DNA from: JBCBSS01 sp039819065
GTDB taxonomy: Bacteria > Bacteroidota > Bacteroidia > Cytophagales > Cyclobacteriaceae
Direction: 5' to 3'
Assembly: GCA_039819065.1 (NCBI GenBank)
Contig: JBCBSS010000009.1
Span: 27,130-91,129 of the forward strand
DNA length: 64,000 nt
Within the stretch, counting starts at the first letter, position 1. Each line of letters begins with the position of its first letter. Below, piece by piece: positions 18,377 through 28,640 of the stretch. Position numbers and translations under genes: made by a program. The notes under the pieces were generated by a model, which had not been told where the DNA came from, searched no databases, and saw only the letters and a program-made list of their open reading frames with translations.

Positions 18377-21300
18377 ATGCAAACTGATTTTGCCCACGAG
18401 GTATTTGAAGAAATTGTACGAGATAATCCGTTGAAAACGGCCATCAGGTCAAATACGGGAGATTATACCTATGAAAAGCTCGACCAGAATGCGAATAACC
18501 TGGCGAGTATAATTGATACATTGGGTGTCACCGTAGGTGATGCTATAGGTGTAATCATCCCACCTGATGAAAGATTAGTGAGATCGTTGCTAGCCACATT
18601 TAAAATGGGTGGCATTTACATCCCCATCGATATAGCTTTTTCCAGAAAGCGATGGATTGAGATCTTTGCGGATAACCAACCTGGTGTACTCATTACTACT
18701 GAAGAGCTTCGAGATGAAGTAGTTAGCATACTTCAAGGATTGGAAATCGATCCAAAGTTTCTAATCGCTTTATCCGAAGATGGAGAAGCCCATGTGTACC
18801 AAAACTTAAACGGTGAATTCTCGCCATTCTCAATAGAGGTTAAAGGTGACTTTCTAAAAAAAGACCTAAGCCCGGATGACGGTAATTATATCATTTATAC
18901 CTCGGGATCCACTGGTAAAGGAAAAGCCATTTTGGGCTGCCATAAAGGATTGACCCACTTTATCAGGTGGGAAATAAAAGAGTTTAATATCACTGATACT
19001 GACAATGTTAGCATGCTCAGTCAGCACACATTCGACGCATCACTACGCGATATATTGGTGCCATTGTGTGCTGGCGCTACCCTACATATTCCTGAGAAAG
19101 AGATTAAGTCTAACCTTACCGATTTGATATCCTGGATCGATCAATCTCAGATATCCTTAATACACTGTGTTCCTTCATTGTTCAGGTTGCTGACTAAGGA
19201 ATTGGCCGCAACCGAGGGTGCAGTTACTTTACTGCAAAAGCTTAAGCATATTCTGATGGCAGGTGAGCCACTTTATGCAAAAGACATCAGCAGTTGGCAG
19301 GAGATTGGAAACAATGTTGAACTGGTTAACCTGTACGGAACCTCAGAGACAACACTAGCCAAGACGTTCCATCGCGTTAAGGACATCCCTGAAAACCCAG
19401 CTCAGGTCATTCACGGCGGTAAACCCATAGACAATGCTTTTATAGCCATTCTCAACGGTAAACGTTTGTGTAGAATTGGAGAGATAGGGGAGATATACAT
19501 TAAGACCCCCTATATGACCAAGGGCTATCCGCATGATAAGACCCTTCACAATCAAGTCTTCGTGCAAAACCCATTGATAGAAGATAAAGAAGATATCATC
19601 CACAAGACAGGGGATTTAGGGAGATATCTTCCTGATCGGAGCGTCGAGGTTTTAGGAAGGCTGGATAATCAAGTCAAGGTCAATGGGGTCAGAATCGAAC
19701 TCAATGAGATCGATAAGGCAGTTATGTCATTGGCAGGGGTGGAAGAAGTAGCTTCTGTGGTTTACAAAAGAACCGACAATCAAAATGAACTCGTTTGCTA
19801 CTTTGTCGGCAAGGAAGTGACCGATGACGAGCTAAGAGCACACCTCAGGATTGAACTAAACGAAAACATTCAACCCAGCTACTTGATCAAGCTGGATGAA
19901 CTGCCATTGAACCTGAATGGTAAAGTCGATAAAAAAGCCCTACCTAAGCCTGAGCACATTCTACTAAGCGGGACGAAATACCAAGCTCCAACCACTGCCA
20001 CCGAAGAAAAGCTGGAAGCCATATGGCAGGAAATACTCGGGCTCAAAAAGATTGGTACCGAAGCAGCCTTTTTCAAAATCGGAGGTAGTTCCCTCAAAGC
20101 CATGCAGATGGTATCGAGGATATTCAAAGAATTTAATGTGGCGGTAAAAGTGAGCCATGTGCTCTCGCATCCTACCATTGGTGCATTGGCTGAGATTGTA
20201 GATAATCTATCCCAGAGCCAGACCGAAGCGATACTGCCGGTACCGCAAGCCGAACACTATGCGTTGTCCCACGCCCAGAAGAGAATATGGGTCATGAGCC
20301 AGTTCAGCGATGATGCATCGCACAATATGACCGATGCCCTTTTGCTGGAAGGAAGTGTGAATGTACAAGCATTTGAAAAAGCATTCCTAAGCCTCATAGA
20401 AAGACATGAAAGCCTGAGGACGACTTTCATTGTATTAGAAGATGAACCACGTCAGAAGATAAATAGCACAGATGAATCTGGTTTTGCATTAGGTTTTGAA
20501 AACCTTAGCGCAACCGGGGATAGCGAGGAAAGGGCCAAAGAGATTGCGGCCGAAGAGTTTGCTGCCTCTTTTGACCTCGAGAAAGGCCCGTTGCTCAGGG
20601 CTAAACTATTGAAACTGTCACATGATCGTTTTGTATTTCTGTTTACCATACATCACATCATAGCCGATGGATGGTCTTTGGAAGTATTGACCAGGGAACT
20701 AGTGACATTCTACGATGCCTATGCTAATGACAAACCCGTTGCCTTATCACCATTAGCCATTCATTATAAGGACTTTAGCGCTTGGCAAAACGATCAATTG
20801 AGTGAGACTAGGGTGGAGAAACTAAAACACTATTGGCTCGAACAAATGGGAGGAACATTGCCCAATGTGCAGTTGCCTAAAGATCGTATTGATCTTGATG
20901 AGAACAGATATGGAGGAGACAGAGCAAATGCCATACTGAGTGAAGGCTTATCGGCCAAAATAAGGTCACTAGCTGAGCAGGAAGATGCCACATTGTTCAT
21001 GACACTATTGAGTGCGTACTATCTGCTCATTTATGAATATACAGGTCAGACTGATGTAATCATTGGTTGTCCGGCCACTGGCCGGGAGCATCCCGATTTG
21101 GAAGGTCAGATAGGCATTTACCTCAATACACTGCCATTGCGTGTGACTTTCAACCAATCTGATAGCTTTAGAACATTATTGCGAAAGGTGAAAGCAACAG
21201 CGGTCAATGGATTCGACCATCAACTTTATCCATTCGATAGGTTGGTAGAAGACCTGGGTTTGGGCGGAAAAGGAAGCCAAAATCCATTGTTCAATGTCAT

Positions 21301-21613
21301 GTTTGATATGCTCGAGTTTGGTGCTACCAAAAGCGATACTCAAGGGTTGAATGGAATAGAGATCAAGCCTTTCTATTCAGTCCATAATACTAACAAAGCA
21401 GACCTGACTTTGTATGCCTATCACATGAACAGCCAATTGCATCTTCACCTTGGTTATGACACCAAATCATTTAAAAAGAATAAGGTGGAAAGGATGATCG
21501 AACGGTTGCTTAAAACCTTAGAGCAAGTAGTTGATAATCCTGATACAAAAATCGAAACGTTCAGTTCCGATGATGAGGTAGAACTGTCAATGATACAGCC
21601 AATAGCGAGATAA
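18377..21613 (+). CDS. NRPS-4: A(DARH type, iso-Asp/methyl-Asp)-T-C
   Basis: A 1078-residue single-module synthetase and a close paralogue of NRPS-2: it also starts with an A domain, has the same odd TSGSTGKGK loop (from residue 175) and ends in a C domain. Pocket residues read DARHLALLAK (D220, A221 and R224 among them), differing from NRPS-2 only at the ninth position (Ala for Leu). The arginine suggests side-chain-carboxyl activation of Asp or 3-methyl-Asp. Ser572 lies in GGSS, not the usual GGHS. The C domain is intact, with H759-H760-IIA-DG. Its position after the glutamate mutase and the intergenic region supports methyl-Asp. The tail (SMIQPIAR) does not match the others. The next protein begins with another complete C domain, which makes this C domain or that one redundant. 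Confidence 0.9.
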   Translation: MQTDFAHEVFEEIVRDNPLKTAIRSNTGDYTYEKLDQNANNLASIIDTLGVTVGDAIGVIIPPDERLVRSLLATFKMGGIYIPIDIAFSRKRWIEIFADNQPGVLITTEELRDEVVSILQGLEIDPKFLIALSEDGEAHVYQNLNGEFSPFSIEVKGDFLKKDLSPDDGNYIIYTSGSTGKGKAILGCHKGLTHFIRWEIKEFNITDTDNVSMLSQHTFDASLRDILVPLCAGATLHIPEKEIKSNLTDLISWIDQSQISLIHCVPSLFRLLTKELAATEGAVTLLQKLKHILMAGEPLYAKDISSWQEIGNNVELVNLYGTSETTLAKTFHRVKDIPENPAQVIHGGKPIDNAFIAILNGKRLCRIGEIGEIYIKTPYMTKGYPHDKTLHNQVFVQNPLIEDKEDIIHKTGDLGRYLPDRSVEVLGRLDNQVKVNGVRIELNEIDKAVMSLAGVEEVASVVYKRTDNQNELVCYFVGKEVTDDELRAHLRIELNENIQPSYLIKLDELPLNLNGKVDKKALPKPEHILLSGTKYQAPTTATEEKLEAIWQEILGLKKIGTEAAFFKIGGSSLKAMQMVSRIFKEFNVAVKVSHVLSHPTIGALAEIVDNLSQSQTEAILPVPQAEHYALSHAQKRIWVMSQFSDDASHNMTDALLLEGSVNVQAFEKAFLSLIERHESLRTTFIVLEDEPRQKINSTDESGFALGFENLSATGDSEERAKEIAAEEFAASFDLEKGPLLRAKLLKLSHDRFVFLFTIHHIIADGWSLEVLTRELVTFYDAYANDKPVALSPLAIHYKDFSAWQNDQLSETRVEKLKHYWLEQMGGTLPNVQLPKDRIDLDENRYGGDRANAILSEGLSAKIRSLAEQEDATLFMTLLSAYYLLIYEYTGQTDVIIGCPATGREHPDLEGQIGIYLNTLPLRVTFNQSDSFRTLLRKVKATAVNGFDHQLYPFDRLVEDLGLGGKGSQNPLFNVMFDMLEFGATKSDTQGLNGIEIKPFYSVHNTNKADLTLYAYHMNSQLHLHLGYDTKSFKKNKVERMIERLLKTLEQVVDNPDTKIETFSSDDEVELSMIQPIAR

Positions 21614-21652
21614 GAATACAGAAAGAATAGAAGACGAGATTAGCCTTAAGTA

Positions 21653-24600
21653 ATGAAAATACCAGCTTCATATCACCAGGAGAGACTCTGGTTCATTGAT
21701 GCATTTGAAAAGGGAAGCATTTATGACGACAGCCCTGTATATCATAACGTGCCTATCATTCTTTCATTTAAAGGTAAGTTGCGATGGGGTTTGTTGCAGG
21801 AATGTTTTCAGGCAATCATGGCAAGACACGAAGTGTTGCGAACTGCTATTCGAACTGAGCAAGACAAACCCTATCAAATCATTTCCAAGGATGCTGACTT
21901 TGGACTTGAGTGTGTTGATGCATCCGGTGAAGGTTTAGAAAACATTATTAAGCGTGCTATTGAATTTGCGAAGGAGCCTTTTTCCCTTGAAACAGATACC
22001 TTGGTCAAAGGCAAGCTATACGCCCAGTCCGAAGACCAGCATATACTGGCGCTTTCCATACATCATCTTTTAGTAGATAGAAGATCTACAGAATTGATCA
22101 CTCAGGAGTTCGTTCGATTGTATGAGCAAAAGGTATCAGAAGATGATCAACCTGAAGAGCAAATGCCCCTGCAATATGCAGACTTTTCCCAATGGCAGAG
22201 CAGCCTTTCAGATGAAGCATTAGAACCTCACCTGCTTCACTGGAGGCGACAATTCCCGGAAAAACCAGCAGCGCTAGAGCTGCCAGAAGATACGCCCAGA
22301 CCAGCCATTCACACTTTTACTGAGGGCCGGGTATCATTCAATATCGAAGGTCAGCAATTTGAGCTACTCCAACGCTTTACTCAGACATACGGAACCTCGA
22401 TAGAATTGGTGATGATGGCGGCTTTTAAGGTGCTGATGGCCAGATATGCAGATCAGGAAGAAGTGATCATTGGCATGGTGGGAGAAAACCGCAGGCAATC
22501 TGACCTGAAGAAGGTCATAGGCCCTTTCGGAAATCTATTGCCTATCAAAAGTAATCTGGATAAGGGTTTGACTTTCGCAGATTTCATCTGCCAACTTTCA
22601 AATGACGTAAACCGCGCGATTAAATTCCAGGACATCCCTTTTGATAAGCTGGTCATGGAACTCAATCCGCAAAATGATATGAGTCGAACTGCACTGTTCG
22701 ATGTACTCTTCCAATATCGGCAAAACGTAGCTACCGATTTTAACATTGAAGGACTCGAAGTTAATGTTGTTGAAACCAATCTCGGTTGGGGCAAGTATGA
22801 CCTCAATCTATTGGTCACAGAGAACGATTCCATTTCTGCCGTCCTGGTTTTCAATACCGACATTTTTGAAAGAGAAAGAATAGCCCGGCTAGCAGAATAT
22901 TATCAGATCATATTACAATCAGCCATTGATCGGCCTGATCAATCAATATGGCAATTGAATATGCTCAGTGATGAGGAGAGGAGTAGACTGCTCAATGAAG
23001 ATGCTGAAAGTGTTTCTCAGTACCACGAGACACTATTGATACATCACGTTTTTGAAGAGATAGCGGCTGCACACGCACAACGTACTGCTGTTGTATTTGG
23101 AGAGAATAAACTCACCTACACTCAGCTAAACGAACGTGCCGATCATTTAGCCACTATCCTCAGGAAAAGCCATCGCATTCAACCCAACGATTTCGTTGGG
23201 ATCATGCTGGAGCGATCAGAAAGCATGATCGTGGCTATGCTGGCCGTACTCAAATCGGGTGGTGCATACGTACCGATTGACCCGTCCTATCCCGAGGATA
23301 GAATCCAATACATTCTTAAAGACAGTGCATGTAGGGTACTTATCACGACCGAAGGTTTAGTTGAGCAGATTGAAAAGCCCGAGCATTGCCAGACGATAGA
23401 CATTGATTGCCTGCCTGATATCGAGGTATCAGAACTGGTTAATGTCAATCAGTCGGGTGATACGGCATATGTTATTTACACATCAGGTACTACCGGCAAC
23501 CCTAAGGGCTGTATGGTGGCTCACCAAAACCTGGTAAGCCTGATGAAACATGATCAGCACTCATTTTCATTCGACGAAAATGATGTTTGGGTTATGGCAC
23601 ATTCCTTCTGCTTTGACTTTTCAGTGTGGGAGACCTATGGCGCGCTACTATACGGAGGTACCGTGATCATGCCGGACTGGGACACGGTGAGGGACACCCA
23701 ATCTTTCTTGAATTTCATCAAGAAGCACAAGGTTACCGTACTTAACCAAACCCCCTCCGCTTTTAACAACCTCATAGAAATAGAAAGCAAAGTTGCTGGC
23801 AATGAGCTAGGCAACCACCTCAGATACGTGGTGTTTGGCGGAGACAAATTGTCCCCGGAAAGCTTAAAGACCTGGACAAAAAAATACAGCCTCGATCAAG
23901 TCAAGTTGATCAATATGTATGGTATCACAGAGACTACCGTGCATGTGACGTTCCACGAACTGACCGCTAGTGACTTAGAAGGTAGATCAGGAGGTAGTAG
24001 TCCAATCGGCAAGGCCTTGCCCGGTGTTCATGTGTATATTCTGGATCGTTTTATGAATCCGGTAGGAACAGGAGTGACCGGTGAGCTATACGTAGGTGGT
24101 AGTGGCGTATCCAAGGGATATTGGCAAAGAGAGGAATTAACAGCTGAAAGGTTTATTCAGAATCCATTCAAACCGGAAGAGCGAATATATAAAACCGGAG
24201 ATATTGGTTTCTGGGATGAGAATGGTGAAATCAATTTCGTTGGTAGAAATGACAAACAAGTCAAAATAAGAGGCTACCGCATTGAATTAGGAGAAGTAGA
24301 GCAATGCCTCAGAGACCACGAAAATGTGTCTGCCGCTGTGGTCACCGTCTTGGATGACGACTTTGGCAGTAAGCAACTTTGCGGGTATGTTGTGCTTGAA
24401 GAAGGCAAAGATGTGGCGAGCGTAAAAGCCCACGCCGCGAAGGTATTACCCTCATACATGGTACCATCCTTCATCATAAAGTTGGCCAAGTTGCCACTTA
24501 CCTTTAATGGCAAAGTAGACCATAAATCATTACCAGATCCGCGAGATGAGGCTTATGCCAACCAGGGTCATAGCATTCTGGTTCCAAGAAATGAACGTGA

Positions 24601-26227
24601 AAGCCAACTACTGTCCATTTGGCAAGAAGTCTTATCAAGGGACAGTATCGGAGTGGATCAGAACTTCTTTGAAATTGGAGGACACTCTCTGAAAGCGACC
24701 CGTGTCATCAGCCGCATTCATAAAGCATTTGACATCAAGCTTGATCTGAAGAGTATTTTCGAGAATCCCACCATTGAAGGGTTGGCTAAACTGCTCGGTG
24801 AAAAGGGTCAAGATCAATTTGAGGAGATAAAACCAGTACAAAAAGCTGATCACTATGCACTGTCTATGGCGCAGAAAAGAATTTGGCTGGCCTGGCGATT
24901 AGACAAAAGCAGCACTGAATACAATGTGCCACAGGCCTATAAGATCGAAGGTGGATTAGATCGGGAAGTATTGCAAAAGACTATAGAAAGCGTTATTGCC
25001 AGGCATGAAGCACTGCGGACTACGTTTGGCATTGAGAACGACGAGCCCTATCAATGCATAGCACCGGCTGAGGATTTCAACTTCTCACTTGTTTACATCG
25101 ATTTGAGTAGTGAAGATGAGCAACCGGCTAACGAACGGGCTATTCTTTTAGCTAAAGAACATGCAGGACAAAATTTGGATTTGGAGTCTGGGCCATTGTT
25201 CAAAGCGCAACTGATCAAAACAGGGGAAGAACGCTACATATTTTCTATCGTTCTACACCATATCATATCTGATGGTTGGTCAATGGAAGTACTACTTTCT
25301 GAGATCAGCAAGACCTACACTGCGAAACTAAAAAATGAGAAGCCGGCATTGCCTGAGTTGGCTGTTCAATATAAAGACTTCGCTGCATGGCACAACGATC
25401 GACTCAAAGGTGAGCAGCTCTTGAAGCTGAGACAATTTTGGCTTGATCAGATGGAAGGCCATACACTAACGGCCAGTATCCCTTTTGACAAGGAAAGCCG
25501 CTCAGAAACGATGGCCGAAGGGAGAACCATCAAAACAACTTTGGAAACGGCATTGAGCAACCAGTTGATGGCACTGAACTTAGACCAAAAACTCAGTTAC
25601 TACATCAGCATCCTGGCTGCCATTAAAATATTGATCTCTCGCTATAGCGGACTTCAGGAAATACTTGTCGGTTCTCCTACTGCCGGTCGCAACCACGCCG
25701 CACTTGAGCACCAGATTGGTTACTATGCCAACACGATGCTCTTCAGGACTACTTTAGCTCCGGATAGCACGGTAGAACAGGCAATAGAGGCGGTTAGAAA
25801 CACAGTGCTTCAAGCATTTGATCACGAGGACTATCCTTACAATGCCATTGTAGAAGACCTGGCGCTTAATACGAATGGCGGATTACTCTTCGATACAGGC
25901 TTTACCTGGCACGATGCAGCGGGAGTTTCCCAGTCCGATGATGATCAATCAGATGAGCTGCCATTCACTATCGAACCATTGAAAACCGGAGCAGACACGG
26001 CCATTACACCATTGTGGTTTCACGGCTATCAGACCGATGAAGGACTGGAACTGGCCATAGACTATGATGCCAGTCGCTATGAGAAGACCACAATCGAGAT
26101 GCTGATGAGCCGTCTGAAGAAGATATTGGAGAGCATGACCCAACAGAGAGATATCAAAATTAACGATATCGCATTTGAAGAAAAAGTGGCACCTAAAGCC
26201 AAAATGTCAATTGACCTGAACATTTAA
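21653..26227 (+). CDS. NRPS-5: C(variant)-A(Thr)-T-C
   Basis: A 1524-residue synthetase. Unlike its neighbours it begins with a full-length C domain, whose C1 motif (SYHQERLWF) starts at residue 6. Its catalytic motif is H137-H138-LLV-D142-R143, with Arg replacing the conserved Gly. The A domain has TSGTTGNPKG from residue 610 and pocket DFWNVGMVHK, one conservative change from the Thr code DFWNIGMVHK, so Thr is predicted with confidence. Carrier Ser1012 lies in GGHS. A second C domain carries an intact H1202-H1203-IIS-DG. The C-terminal tail MSIDLNI matches the SFDLNL tail of NRPS-1. The ATG at 21653 lies 39 bases after NRPS-4. Because NRPS-4 ends in an intact C domain, the N-terminal C domain here may have a non-condensing role such as recruiting a tailoring enzyme; that is speculation. 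Confidence 0.92.
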   Translation: MKIPASYHQERLWFIDAFEKGSIYDDSPVYHNVPIILSFKGKLRWGLLQECFQAIMARHEVLRTAIRTEQDKPYQIISKDADFGLECVDASGEGLENIIKRAIEFAKEPFSLETDTLVKGKLYAQSEDQHILALSIHHLLVDRRSTELITQEFVRLYEQKVSEDDQPEEQMPLQYADFSQWQSSLSDEALEPHLLHWRRQFPEKPAALELPEDTPRPAIHTFTEGRVSFNIEGQQFELLQRFTQTYGTSIELVMMAAFKVLMARYADQEEVIIGMVGENRRQSDLKKVIGPFGNLLPIKSNLDKGLTFADFICQLSNDVNRAIKFQDIPFDKLVMELNPQNDMSRTALFDVLFQYRQNVATDFNIEGLEVNVVETNLGWGKYDLNLLVTENDSISAVLVFNTDIFERERIARLAEYYQIILQSAIDRPDQSIWQLNMLSDEERSRLLNEDAESVSQYHETLLIHHVFEEIAAAHAQRTAVVFGENKLTYTQLNERADHLATILRKSHRIQPNDFVGIMLERSESMIVAMLAVLKSGGAYVPIDPSYPEDRIQYILKDSACRVLITTEGLVEQIEKPEHCQTIDIDCLPDIEVSELVNVNQSGDTAYVIYTSGTTGNPKGCMVAHQNLVSLMKHDQHSFSFDENDVWVMAHSFCFDFSVWETYGALLYGGTVIMPDWDTVRDTQSFLNFIKKHKVTVLNQTPSAFNNLIEIESKVAGNELGNHLRYVVFGGDKLSPESLKTWTKKYSLDQVKLINMYGITETTVHVTFHELTASDLEGRSGGSSPIGKALPGVHVYILDRFMNPVGTGVTGELYVGGSGVSKGYWQREELTAERFIQNPFKPEERIYKTGDIGFWDENGEINFVGRNDKQVKIRGYRIELGEVEQCLRDHENVSAAVVTVLDDDFGSKQLCGYVVLEEGKDVASVKAHAAKVLPSYMVPSFIIKLAKLPLTFNGKVDHKSLPDPRDEAYANQGHSILVPRNERESQLLSIWQEVLSRDSIGVDQNFFEIGGHSLKATRVISRIHKAFDIKLDLKSIFENPTIEGLAKLLGEKGQDQFEEIKPVQKADHYALSMAQKRIWLAWRLDKSSTEYNVPQAYKIEGGLDREVLQKTIESVIARHEALRTTFGIENDEPYQCIAPAEDFNFSLVYIDLSSEDEQPANERAILLAKEHAGQNLDLESGPLFKAQLIKTGEERYIFSIVLHHIISDGWSMEVLLSEISKTYTAKLKNEKPALPELAVQYKDFAAWHNDRLKGEQLLKLRQFWLDQMEGHTLTASIPFDKESRSETMAEGRTIKTTLETALSNQLMALNLDQKLSYYISILAAIKILISRYSGLQEILVGSPTAGRNHAALEHQIGYYANTMLFRTTLAPDSTVEQAIEAVRNTVLQAFDHEDYPYNAIVEDLALNTNGGLLFDTGFTWHDAAGVSQSDDDQSDELPFTIEPLKTGADTAITPLWFHGYQTDEGLELAIDYDASRYEKTTIEMLMSRLKKILESMTQQRDIKINDIAFEEKVAPKAKMSIDLNI

Positions 26228-26240
26228 ACGAACCTGAATT

Positions 26241-27890
26241 ATGTCGGAAGCAAAGTATTATCTTAAGCCTAATGTGCAAATAGAACCACTGGTCAATTTG
26301 TGGCATGCATATCCGTTTGTGATAGCCCCAGCCGCCACAGCTATGGTCACAGCCAATTACCAAATGACCACTATGAAATCTTATCTGCAAATGCCGATGG
26401 CCCACGTGGCCGCGCTCAAAAACCCGGATATGGTTGGTGGCCCTTTTATAGATTACAATGGAGGAAGGCTGAAGGAGATAAAAGCACTGAAAGAATCAAC
26501 AGAAAACAACAGCGGAGAACTACTTGAGTTTGCGAAAGGCATTAAGGAATTGAACGAACTACTCCGACAAAAAGGAAAAGGCTATCCACTGGAAGATATT
26601 TATAAGGAGGTACCCGAGGTGCTTCGCGGATACATAGAATTGGTTTATGACCTGGAACACAGGGCCACTTACCGATTTATTGAAAACCTGCTCTATCAAA
26701 GCCCTTTATACGATGAATCGACCCAGAGTATTGCCCTGACACTTATAAGCAGCGATGACAGGCCGTTCATCTTTAGCACCCCACGATTAAAGGATGAGCA
26801 TATCGTGCATCTACCTATTAAATTCTCGGACGAGCGCATCGACAAGCTCGGAGAGTTGAGGGAAGAGCCACAGACTTATGCCTACATCAAAGAATTACTA
26901 AGTATTCCTGACGAAGATGATGAGACCTTTATGTCCTTTTTAAAGGAAGAGCCGCCACAAAAACGCCCCGGGTTCACTGAAGATGGTGTACGTGTGAGCT
27001 ACTATGGCCATGCTTGTGTACTCCTGGAGACCAAAGATGTGACTGTTATGACTGATCTGTTGATCAGTTACAAATATGAATCGAACATACCCAGATACAC
27101 CTTTGAAGACCTTCCAGAATCGATTGATTATGTGGTAATCACCCATTGTCACCACGATCATATTGTACTGGAGACTTTACTACAATTGAGGAGCAAGATC
27201 AAAAACATTGTCGTGCCCAAAGCCGGTAATGGATACTTACAAGACCCTTCAATGCGCCTTATTCTCGAAAACGTCGGTTTCGAGAATATCATCGAGATCG
27301 ATGAAATGGAGCGCATCAATATACCCGGTGGAAGTATCACCGGACTGCCATTCTACGGGGAGCATTGCGACCTGAATATTAGAAGCAAATCCACCTATGC
27401 GGTGAAGTTCGACCAAGGTGGTACCTTCTTGATGGTGGCTGATTCTAGCAGTATCAACCCGGACGTATACAAAAATGCCCATAAAGCTATCGGTGATATT
27501 GATATGCTTTTCGTGGGGATGGAATGTACCGGTGCCCCTATGTCCTGGTCTTATGGGGCATTCTTCACCGAGCCTTTAGAAAGGCAGCTCGATCAGGTAA
27601 GAAGGTCTAAAGGTTCGGATAGCGCCACTGCGCTGGAATTGATAGATATATTCAATCCAAGCCATGTATACCTCTATGCGATGGGCTCGGAGCCATGGCT
27701 CAACTATTTCATGGCTTTACAGCATGGACACTCATCTAATACCGACGAAGAATGCGCCAAACTCCTGCAGATATGCCAGGACAGAGGCATAGAAAGCGAA
27801 CGACTCTTCGCTAAAAAAGAAATCATCTGGACACCTGAAACCAACAAAGAAAACCAAAGCTTAACGCTGGAAGAGGATGTACTCAAATAA
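26241..27890 (+). CDS. CmlA-like diiron beta-hydroxylase (metallo-beta-lactamase fold)
   Basis: A 549-residue protein with a long N-terminal domain (about 1-240) and a C-terminal metallo-beta-lactamase fold. The metal motif is H302-C-H304-H305-D306-H307, followed by E374 in GEHCDL and D401. The set and spacing match, from memory, the diiron ligands of CmlA, the chloramphenicol enzyme that beta-hydroxylates carrier-bound p-aminophenylalanine; relatives make beta-hydroxytyrosine in glycopeptide pathways. This gene lies directly upstream of NRPS-6, whose first A domain has a Tyr code, so hydroxylation of carrier-bound Tyr is the likely job. Its end overlaps the NRPS-6 start by 14 bases, suggesting translational coupling. 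It is 13 bases after NRPS-5. An ordinary hydrolase is possible but less likely given length, two-domain layout and context. Confidence 0.88.
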   Translation: MSEAKYYLKPNVQIEPLVNLWHAYPFVIAPAATAMVTANYQMTTMKSYLQMPMAHVAALKNPDMVGGPFIDYNGGRLKEIKALKESTENNSGELLEFAKGIKELNELLRQKGKGYPLEDIYKEVPEVLRGYIELVYDLEHRATYRFIENLLYQSPLYDESTQSIALTLISSDDRPFIFSTPRLKDEHIVHLPIKFSDERIDKLGELREEPQTYAYIKELLSIPDEDDETFMSFLKEEPPQKRPGFTEDGVRVSYYGHACVLLETKDVTVMTDLLISYKYESNIPRYTFEDLPESIDYVVITHCHHDHIVLETLLQLRSKIKNIVVPKAGNGYLQDPSMRLILENVGFENIIEIDEMERINIPGGSITGLPFYGEHCDLNIRSKSTYAVKFDQGGTFLMVADSSSINPDVYKNAHKAIGDIDMLFVGMECTGAPMSWSYGAFFTEPLERQLDQVRRSKGSDSATALELIDIFNPSHVYLYAMGSEPWLNYFMALQHGHSSNTDEECAKLLQICQDRGIESERLFAKKEIIWTPETNKENQSLTLEEDVLK

Positions 27891-28640
27891 AATAGACCAA
27901 GCTTTATATACCGGCAGTGACTATGCCGATCACCGTAGTTTTTGGGAGAAAACCTTATCGGAGGTAGAACAACCCTTTACCTTCCCGAAAACAACCACAT
28001 GCATTAACGACGACACATCGTCAGCTTTAAACGCCAGGGCTGAATGGGTGTTTTCAAAGCCCGTTCAGGAGAAGATTGACGCGATAGCCGGAGGTAGTCC
28101 AGTGGGTACTTTTGTGGTAGTCGGGGCGGTGCTCAACTTTCTTTTATCAAAGTACACCGAAGGATCAGTCATTCTAAGAATGCCTACTTTTCTATCTGAA
28201 GGAGAGGAACTCCCTGTCAATCATGAGCTGCCGTTTATATTTTCAGTTTCGGGTATCAACAGCTTGAAAGAGCTGATCGGAAAGCAGAAGGAAGCAGTGT
28301 TGAACCTGCACCAATTCCAGGATTACCCCATTCAACTGGCTGATGCTAACAACATGCTAGAGGTGAACCTTTCCAATGTCTTTGTGAGTATGGAAGGTGT
28401 ACATAACGCTGCCGAGAACACGCAGCACTGCCAGCTCAGTTTCTCATTGAGCCAGCATGATCAAAATGTAAAAGTAGAAGCCCAATACAACGATACTTTT
28501 CTGAATGAGGGGAAAATAGAATGGTTTCTAAAGACCTTAGAACTTGCCCTCGAGTATCTTGATCGGCTAGACACCGATTTAAGTGATTTGCCGTACTTGT
28601 TTCCTGAAGAAGAGAAAGAGCTTATAGAAATATTCAATCA
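27877..28640 (+). other. N-terminal half condensation domain of NRPS-6
   Basis: The first 250 residues match the second lobe of a C domain (an SFW segment, a YPIQL segment, and the usual EEEKELIEIFN lead into an A domain) but have no HHxxxDG. NRPS-5 upstream ends with a complete C domain. Confidence 0.68.

Noticed and set aside
26241..27890. Ordinary metallo-beta-lactamase hydrolase or resistance gene.
   Set aside because: The length of 549 residues, the large N-terminal domain, the E374/D401 ligand spacing and the coupling to a Tyr synthetase fit the CmlA family.
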